From: Istiophorus platypterus
Taxonomy: Eukaryota > Chordata > Actinopteri > Istiophoriformes > Istiophoridae
NCBI GenBank assembly: GCA_016859345.1
Contig: CM029121.1
Span: forward strand, 28,074,527 to 28,138,526
Length of the DNA stretch: 64,000 bases
Reading direction: 5' to 3'
The position numbers were made by a program, and so were the translations under genes. Position 1 is the first letter of the stretch, and the number at the start of each line of letters is the position of its first letter. This document shows, piece by piece, positions 56,113 to 64,000 of the stretch. The notes under the pieces were generated by a model that was not told where the DNA came from, searched no databases, and saw nothing but the letters and a program-made list of their open reading frames with translations.

Positions 56113-58133
56113 TCATTCCTTCTTTCCTCCATTATTTAAATGACCTAAAAGCGCAAAAATCCCCATAATTGGAGATGCAAGATTTTCATCAAACCATGAA
56201 ACTGTCGGTCTCCGATCATAGGTCCCATCACTGACTACGTAATAAAGCATTTTAACTCTGTAATTTAAGTAACAGGTTTGAGCTCCTCCACTGATGTGAT
56301 TCACCCGTTAACGATTTTACTCAGAGAAATGAACCCGCTCATTAATATTGCACAGGCAGTTGTGCTTTGCTGATGTCTGCGTCTAGATTCGGGTTAGTGG
56401 AGCCGAGGGCGGCGCCGTGATCGGCTGAGCAAACGTGCCGAGTCAGAGCTTCCCCGTTCAACCTGACAATTTTCCAGGCGGAGTGCCGAGACCTCCCGCT
56501 GAGTTGAACCGCGGGGAGTATTCACACGTGCACGAATATTATTTCACACTATCGGCTGGTGCCTCCAAGGCTGTGAATTAATGAGCTGACTCAACCGGGG
56601 CTGTGCAGCAGCAGGATACAGGCCCTGAGGTGGATGAGCTCTCTTCCTCCTCTACTGGTGGCATGAGAGGAGATCCAGTGGCTGTGGTTAGCCCGGCGTA
56701 GGAAATTCAAAACACGGTGGCGTGGCGGTGGTGGTGGCGGCGGAGACCGACTTGCTTTGCGGTTCAAATCGACGCAACAGGGGAGGGTCGGAAACTCGTC
56801 AAAGACGAAAGAGGACGAACAACGGACACGGCATGAGTCCCGTGATTAAAAAAAATGAAACAAAACCACAAAAAACAAGAGGCAGCCGAGCCTGATGAAC
56901 TCCGGCATTATTGCTCTCTACCCGCATCTCTTCCCTCGCCTCATTCGCTGCTAATAATCCATAATCCATAAAGAGCTTGACGATCCCAGCCGGGGTGAAG
57001 GAAGAGCTCTCATTACGGCGCTTCTGCTCTTAAAACGTCCCGGCTACGCGCTAACGGCTAAAATAAACTCGGCGAGGGAGCGAAACTCTCTCTCCCCTGA
57101 GTTATTACCCCATTACTAACATTTCCTGTTTGGGCCGGGCCCGCGGCTTGTTGCTCCGGGTAAGTAAAAGCAGAAAGAGCCTCACATTTATCTAACTTTC
57201 CTCATGCAGAACCTCTGGGGCTCTGAGTAATTATTCTCCCGCTCACCGGCCCATTAAGCTAAAACAACATGGCTGACTTTGGGTGATCTTGGAGCGAGGG
57301 GCTTTCTGAGCTTTTATTATTGTTTCGTGATGGAGCGCTGCGGTTGGCGAGCATCACGCTTAACCTCTGCTGATAAACTGGAGCAGACAGCAGTCACTTA
57401 CAAGACAAGGTTATTTCCAGTGGCGAGGCGGGGGCCGTTTAGGCTGATTAATGACTTCCTCTGACTTATTTTTCTGTTTCCCCGGCTCCACGCTGGCTGT
57501 TACTTTTTTAATCTTTTTCCAGGAAAACACTGAGACAGGATGTTGAGTTTCACACGTGCACAGATGAACACAGTCGCCGGGGAGGCCGCCGGTTAGCGAA
57601 TGACGATCACCGAGCAGCCGTGACACACTCCTGGGGGGGGGCACTTGCCCCCGGTGCGACACTCGCTCGGGTGGAGGCAGCATCCATCACACCGAGCGCA
57701 TTGGCAAAACACACTGGGAAACAAAAGGAGATGGACGGCGGACGGACGAGAGGCGGCTATCGAGGCGAGCGCCAGGATGCCGCATCACTCGGTACCGACA
57801 TACCGGAGTTGGTTGCGTCGGTGTTTTGCCGGGGCCCGGCGAGCGGCCCACCGCCACGAGGCCAGGCACTGTACCGGGGACTCCGTCTCCCTTCGGGCCA
57901 CGTGCGCCACTAAAAACTACCATGCCGTTGCCAACACACTGGTTATCGTCTGTCTCCTGTTGACAGGCAGGTTTTAAACCGCTACGTTAGCGAGCCACAT
58001 AATCAGAAGCATGAATGAAGTGGTGAGATGAGATAAAACGGTGATTCAGTGGCGGTATAATATCAAAACCCAGCATTCAGTTGCTGATGTTTCCATTCGT
58101 CCGTCCGTCCTGCCCTCCCTCTGTCTCTCAATG

Positions 58134-58158
58134 CCCCCCCCCCCCCCAAAAAAAAAAA
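58134..58158. repeat. C14-A11 homopolymer junction
   Basis: Fourteen C followed directly by eleven A. Confidence 0.95.
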
Positions 58159-59899
58159 GGTCTGAATGAAGATTGCAGCCTTGGGTTCCGGTTTTCACTC
58201 AAGGATATTGTGACTGTTAACAGAGCTCAGACACATTTCCCCTTTTCTTCTCCTGACCTTGATTTTTCGTGTCATTCAACTAGTTCAGTTTTATAGGGCT
58301 GGGCTCCGTACGAGTCGTTTTTCAGGGTCTTCATCGGTGGATTGATCAGTCTGCAAAACTTCTACTCCTGCAGAATTATGACATTGTGACATTATATTAT
58401 ACTAAATCTATGAGATCCATCTGAAAACCTCGGAAAAAGCCGTTGAGGTGACTCAGGGACAAGATTATTTTGTAAAACTAATATTTCTAGAGAAGTTGAT
58501 GATTGAACTTTCCCAGTTGACATGTAAATCCTGCATTTGCATCTTTCACTGCCACAAGTCAGAGGGTCAGGGCAGACCACATAGAGCCTGAGAGGCAAAA
58601 CGCAGGGCATAGCATCCGAGCTGAGGCTTTTCATGGCTCAGAAAAGCAGCGATGAAAAGCCAAACAAAATGAACCGGCGCTGAAGTGTTCGGTAAAACTG
58701 TCAGAAACCAACTCGCGGCTAATGAGATTGGACTAATTCAAGGTTGGTTCAAGACAAAAATACGCCACAGAGCCAAACACGACGATGTAAAGTTTTCTTT
58801 GCATCATAAGTGCAGGTGTTCTATGTACAAATATAAGATGCAACACAACATTAAACAACTCAATACGACCCAGACAGATCATTTGTTTTACAGCAAAAAT
58901 GATCAGCCGTCACATTGATCTGATACTTGGTTTGTTCTGAAGGATAAACAACCTCCATAATGCAAAACTACTGCTTAAATACCTCGCGACTCGTCTCTGG
59001 TATGTTGATAGACTTTTTTTGGAGAACTTTTTAAATTTTATCTAAGTGACATCTCTACTTCCGATAAGGCTACAGCCATAAATCAACCCTTTAAAAAGCT
59101 TTGTTTAATTGCAGCTCAATTAAAAGCAAAAACTCCGACTGGGACGTTGTGCAGATACTTCTTTTTTATTACTTTTTGGAAAATACGTCAGCTGAGATAT
59201 CAAGTGCAGATCCTCTCACAAAGTGTTAAATTCTGCTCGTGCTGCAAACTGACTCTTTTGCAGAGCAGCAGTAGGGAGGGACTCACTAAAGTCAGACTTA
59301 TTTAAGCCTTTGATGGCATCCTCACTTTATGAGACGCCCCCTCGACTCTACACTGAGAACGGCGACATTGGCGTCGGTGCAGAAAAGAAAAACATGTTAT
59401 CGTTCTACTTGAACTTGAATAGAGTTACACAAGAGACGGCGACACGAACTGACTGGACAACCGCATGTCTTCTGGTGGGCTGAACGACAGTGGGACCATC
59501 GCTGCCCCCTAGGTTCAATGAGGAAAACAACAGCAGCAAAACAAGGTGGGACTGAGGACTGAAGACTGGCGACGGAACACTTCACCTTCACCTTCAGAAA
59601 GGCCTTTAAGGATGAGAGCAAACCAAAGAGTGGGCAAATATATCCATGTTCATACTCTAACAGGTGACACTCCAATCGCCTCCCCTGTCTCCTGAGCCTT
59701 TAGGTGTCACACCTGGTTTGGACTCCTGAGGAGTTTTAGGTGAATCGAGGACCTTTCCTGGATCAAACCTATGGGTCTGACAGCTGCTTCGCACTTCACT
59801 GGCCTCTCAGGGGGGAAATATCCTCGGGTCTGAAAAGCATTTTCCATAAAGATCTCACCTTTGGAAATCTCCCACGACCCTGTCTACATATTGTGACCC

Positions 59900-59926
59900 C
59901 CCCACACACACACACACACACACACA
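59900..59926. repeat. (AC)n microsatellite
   Basis: About 13 AC units preceded by a C run. Confidence 0.95.
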
Positions 59927-61387
59927 CCGGAGACCTGAACACAAATTTTAGAAAACGGTACTAAAACTCCCAACAGCGAGCTGCCGGGTTCAATCGGGTC
60001 TCGGCGGACAATTTGAAGGACTGAAAATGCTAGACTGAAGATGGGACGTGTGAATTAGTCCGGCTTTGCATCATTAACAGGAAAACTCCTGATGCGAGGA
60101 GGGACGGTTCACGACTCATGCCAACGAGCTGCTTCCAGGGCCTGTGGTTTATTACCTGCGGATTTGCCACAGCTCCCCAACCTCCCGGCGGCTCCCTTCA
60201 TCTCCAGGTTCCTCGCAGGCGGAGGGAGGAGCGTGGCCTCACTCCGGGAAGGCGGTGGCGAATTCCCTCGCCCTCAACCCAAGGCCTTGATTGCACATTC
60301 TGTAATGAATAATTTACCTTTTCTTAATCGCCCAGTAAGCTGCTTCATTTAAACACTGGCTTCCTCCTAGCGCGGTGATTACAGCCGGGAGCCAAGGTGA
60401 GGGAGGAAGATTAGAGGAAAATTAAGACCAGGCTGCCGTGAGCGGCGCCGTCCTGCCGCCCGGCATTGCTCCGTTAGCTCTGCTCATTACCGCTTGGCCA
60501 AATGTCATCGCCATGCGCAGCAGGCATCTGACCAACAATTGCGGCCATTAATGGGACAAATAAGTCTGATTAAAAGCTTCAACCTCAGCTCCCCTTTAAG
60601 ACCTTAAAAAAAAGAAAGAAAAGACAGAAAGAAAGAAAAATATTAGAAATAAAAAAATTCCCCCTCATGCCCCCAAGCGAGTGTAATCGCTTCTCTTGTG
60701 GATGTCCTTTGGTCTTTGTTGAGCTTTTAAGAGAGCACTCGGCTGTGGATGTTTTAGTGGCTCTGTGAACGGTGTAAACATGCGTCCGGGCCTTTTAAAA
60801 GCACCGATCCAACTCGGACAATTTCCACCAGCCCCTACGCCGATGGCGCCCAATCCGCTGTTGTTTGGATGGTCGCGGCTGAGCGGGAAGTGTGAAGCGC
60901 GGAGCTGAGTCGGAGGTGCCGACCTCCACGTGGCTACAGGTACAGACGAGGACCTGTTCACGCAATAAATTCCACCAGAATGTAAAGGCATCGTGTGCAC
61001 ACGTGTAACTGGCCAACTCCAGGACCAGGAAACGGGCAACAGCCCCAGAAAAAGCCCCAGAAAAGACGATGGTTCTGGATCAGTGTGAACAAACAGGTTG
61101 TGTCTGAAGTCACTCTGAACTCTTATTAAACCATTAAACCAGAGCTGGATCCTCTTGAACCAGGTTCTGTGAGGGTCTGAACCAGAACCGCGAACCAATT
61201 TAACGATGCAGGAGCAGCTACAGGTGGATGTTGAGCTGCAGGATCAGAGATTTTAGTGGAAATCAAACGACCTGTTAATATGTAAATTAAACAAATTCCC
61301 TCATCATGTTCATATAAAAAGTGATCTGGTTTCATTAATATGTCCTACAGGATGAAATTACTGTTGAAGATTGATGGGGGCCCAGTG

Positions 61388-61712
61388 GTGGCCGGTGGCC
61401 GGTGAGCCGTGGCCTGTGAGCCGTGGCCTGTGATCTGTGGCCGGTGGCCTGTGATCTGTGGCCGGTGGCCTGTGATTTGTGGCCAGTGGCCTGTGAGCCG
61501 TGGCCTGTGATCTGTGGCCGGTGGCCTGTGAACCGTGGTCTGTGAGCCGTGGCCTGTGATCTGTGGCCGGTGGCCTGTGATTTGTGGCCAGTGGCCTGTG
61601 AGCCGTGGCCTGTGATCTGTGGCCAGTGGCCTGTGAACCGTGGTCTGTGAGCCGTGGCCTGTGATCTGTGGCCGGTGGCTGGTGAGCTGTGGTCTGTGAG
61701 CCGTGGCCGTGG
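61388..61712. repeat. 7-bp minisatellite with 21-bp and 105-bp order
   Basis: Strict heptamers (GTGGCCG, GTGGCCT, GTGATCT, GTGAGCC, GTGAACC, GTGGTCT, GTGATTT) tile about 325 bp. The triplet GTGATCT-GTGGCCG-GTGGCCT recurs as a 21-bp unit. A longer block headed by the rare GTGATTT-GTGGCCA occurs twice at an offset of 105 bp (61472 and 61577). Minus-strand frames over it (Thr-His-Arg-Pro-Gln repeats, up to 134 codons) are artefacts. Confidence 0.95.
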
Positions 61713-64000
61713 ATGAATTTGGCCACAGGAAAAGCTGAGGCAAGTTCAAATTTTCCTTTTACCTTAAAAATACCAACGTTTCAAACGATTATCTGGTTCC
61801 CTGGATCTGACTGTATGCTCCTACGGATAACAAAGTTCTGCCTCCTGCTACAAGACGCCGCCGCCAACACAAACCGACAAATTACAACTGCCCCACTGAT
61901 CCCCCCCCCCCCCCCCTCCCCAGGTTTATCAGGTGACCCTTTCAGAGGGGCCCGGCCTCCAGGTCTGCAACCCCCCACTCCACTAACTGTATATAAAGCC
62001 GGTAAAAAGAGATGACAGTAAAACGCTGCTTACACATCGATGCATCGGTATTAACGGTTCAATACTGTCGTATATATATAGAAACATATAGAGAAACACT
62101 CACAGGAGCCGCTTCACTAGCAGGCAACTGCTTTTTTCATTCTGATACCTTGAGCACATTCAGCTGCTTCCTCTTCTGTATTTTTGTAATAACCCAGCTC
62201 ATCAGCCTGAAAAAATAAAAAAAATCAACTGAACGATGCCCCAAATCAATCAATCAATAACTGGAAGCCTAAGCCCTGAGATGAGCATCCAACAGACGAC
62301 TTGACTGTCACGGGCTGAGCGATCAAACGTCCCACTTATCCATTTATATCCTCTGAAATCCCTAATCTATTAGGTAAGACAAGGTCTAAATATAGACGGA
62401 GGCGAATGCGACCACTCTGTGTTCATGCAGCAGCAACAGTAGCTCTGCCATTCAGACCCAGTGTGTACGTTGGCTGAGAGTGGGTTGTTTGCACAAGCTG
62501 TAAACGGCAGGAAGAGACGTCTCCGAACACGACTCGTCGCAGGGAAGCTGATCCTAGAGAGAGGCCTCGGCAGAGATGAGCCGCCAGGGAAACAGGCGTC
62601 TCTCGCATTTGTGTCAAACTGGAGGGGAAATTCATCCTTTATTGATGGAAAGCTGTTCCGGGAAACGGCGCCGATTGGCTGCCTCTCCGCCTGCAGCCCG
62701 AAACCAACAGAAGGCGGTAAAGGGTCAGATCGATGTGTCGGCCTTGCAGAACACACCAGACTTGCCGGACTCAGCTCATCCTCCATCAATCCCAGCTTGG
62801 CCTCCTCTGCCTCGGGTCTGCGCTACTTTACCGTGCTCGCGTTCTTCCTATGCTTTGCTGCACTAATGTTACCATTCAGACATGTTCAAATTCCAGCAGA
62901 CGGCAGGTTAAAGCGGATTTTAGCAGATTATTTTTCACAGTTTTGAGAATTTTTTTGGCATTACTTATTTTATTGGACAGTTGGACAAGACGAGACCCAT
63001 GGGCAGAGATTCATGTTGTTTTTGGCTTTTATGTGTCACAGTGTTTATTTATAATATGGACTATGCACTTGGAAACTACGGAGACACTTTTAAACAAACG
63101 TAATGGTCAATGTTTTACGATTGTGTTTGCTTCTTTCAACGTAAAATTAATTTATTATACCATCTGCTTCATTTACTTCCCACCAAGTTTCAAGTTGAGT
63201 CGGATGTAAAGGATTATTCAGGGTATTTTTTCACTCGCCTGGATGCGTTTGCCAGGACAACCATTTAAAGGTTCTATTATTTCACTATAGAGCGTTACCA
63301 TGACTCTGATCACGAAATCAATCTATGTAGTGGACGTTATTCACTGCCCAACATTTTACTCAGATGTTCAAGCTTTTCATCCAAAACTCTATATAACCCC
63401 CCCCCCCCCCAAAAAGGAAAGGTCCATGGCATGTAAACACAATTACGGTCATGCATCATCTACCAGTGATGAGGCAAAGCAGTGATGATTAAAGTGTCTG
63501 AAAACTCAATGTACTGTACTGAGAGAAGGCTGAGGGTCTGTTATAGAAGGGGGGGGGGGGTCAGAACGAAGGGCCAAGAACCACAACACGCTCAGAACAT
63601 GTTCCCGGGTTATCCTGCGCAGAGGGCCCCCGGTCTGACCCGACACCCTTGACCCGTTCGCCGCCCCCGCCACCGCCTTATATAACGGGATTGATGCCGG
63701 AGTCCGGGCTTCGGCGAACTCCGCCGGCCGGTTAAACGCTCCAAGGATCGATGACATAATGACTCGCCCCGGTTCATCTGCTCGAAGGTGTACTTTTCGA
63801 CGCCCAACAGCCCCCCCTCCTTCCTATCGAGTGGCGTGCACCGTAGCCTCGGACAGCTCCCGCGCCCCGACAGATAGCTGCTACGCTTCCCAGACAGGGC
63901 GATGCAGGCAGAGAAAATAGGTCCATCAATCTCCCTTTAATGCTGGAAACCTGATGAGAAAACACTTGGCGGACATCGAGCCGGAGCGGAACAGTCGCCG
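61713..64000. other. Intron 3 to window end, nothing recognised
   Basis: No immp2l 5' exon was found. C16 lies at 61901-61916, C14 at 63397-63410 and G12 at 63549-63560. A GC-box-like CCGCCCCCGCC followed by TATATAA occurs at about 63662-63686, but no transcript is supported. Open frames at 62461-62946 and on its minus strand have no recognisable content. Confidence 0.5.
61901..61916. repeat. C16 homopolymer
   Basis: Sixteen consecutive C. Confidence 0.95.

Larger units (their letters stand above)
56113..61387. other. Intron 3, no gene recognised
   Basis: No exon was found on either strand. Complex, non-repetitive sequence with homeodomain-like cores lies at 57100-57260 and 60460-60600 (including the palindrome CCATTAATGG near 60546). 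Simple repeats: C14/A11 at 58134-58158, (AC)n at 59900-59926 and GAAA-rich at about 60607-60652. Confidence 0.5.

Noticed and set aside
61345..61749. 134-codon minus frame with Thr-His-Arg-Pro-Gln repeats
   Set aside because: It arises from the heptamer minisatellite, and an overlapping frame shows the same pattern.
62461..62946. 161-codon plus frame
   Set aside because: The minus strand is equally open, there is no recognised domain, and the hydrophobic patch alone is not evidence.
63655..63700. GC box plus TATATAA promoter
   Set aside because: Suggestive spacing but no gene start follows within the window.

Overview
The window is eukaryotic nuclear DNA, almost certainly from a ray-finned (teleost, probably percomorph) fish. 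Evidence: spliced protein-coding exons with GT/AG borders that read as vertebrate mitochondrial inner-membrane protease subunit 2 (immp2l); an intronless coding exon for the vertebrate neuronal LRR receptor lrrn3; compact but CpG-rich sequence with many microsatellites, minisatellites and G/C homopolymers; and degenerate interspersed repeats of families I recognise as common in teleost introns. No bacterial genes, CRISPR arrays, intact transposase genes, or rRNA/tRNA genes were seen.

Layout. The minus-strand gene immp2l runs leftwards through most of the window. Its last three coding exons are visible: exon 4 (28644-28709), exon 5 (13650-13752) and exon 6 with the stop codon (9110-9235). They join in frame (phases checked) and carry the signal-peptidase lysine box and the GDxxxxSxDSxxxGP box. 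The 5' coding exons with the catalytic serine were not found and probably lie beyond position 64000, so the intron upstream of exon 4 is at least 35 kb. Inside that intron, on the opposite strand, lies lrrn3 (49380-51488, 702 codons, one coding exon), with a splice acceptor 368 bases upstream of the start codon and poly(A) signals near 51.9 kb. This nested antisense arrangement is the one known for human LRRN3 inside IMMP2L and supports both identifications. A possible upstream non-coding exon of lrrn3 ends at 32015.

Region by region: 1-9.1 kb is 3' flank of immp2l and contains a striking compound minisatellite (6.2-7.75 kb: an 11-bp array followed by a 5-bp array with a ~290-bp higher-order duplication). 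9.2-28.6 kb is immp2l introns 5 and 4, with several micro/minisatellites and old interspersed repeats. 28.7-49 kb is intron 3, including a coding-like terminal-exon candidate (29000-29209), a teleost interspersed repeat (30.0-30.5 kb), a CpG-dense block (32.2-33.1 kb) and a 490-bp polypurine tract (46.0-46.5 kb). 49-52 kb is lrrn3. 52-64 kb is more intron 3, with a tandem-like cluster of old repeat copies (53.7-54.2 kb), a 500-bp polypyrimidine tract (55.6-56.1 kb) and a 7-bp-based minisatellite with a 105-bp higher-order period (61.4-61.7 kb).

The two genes act in different places: Immp2l is a mitochondrial intermembrane-space peptidase, and Lrrn3 is a neuronal surface glycoprotein. Their link here is genomic nesting, not a shared pathway. 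I did not find a new multi-gene system. The items most worth a second look are the altered cytoplasmic tail of this lrrn3, the unidentified coding-like exon at 29.0 kb, the candidate lrrn3 5' exon and the compound minisatellite.
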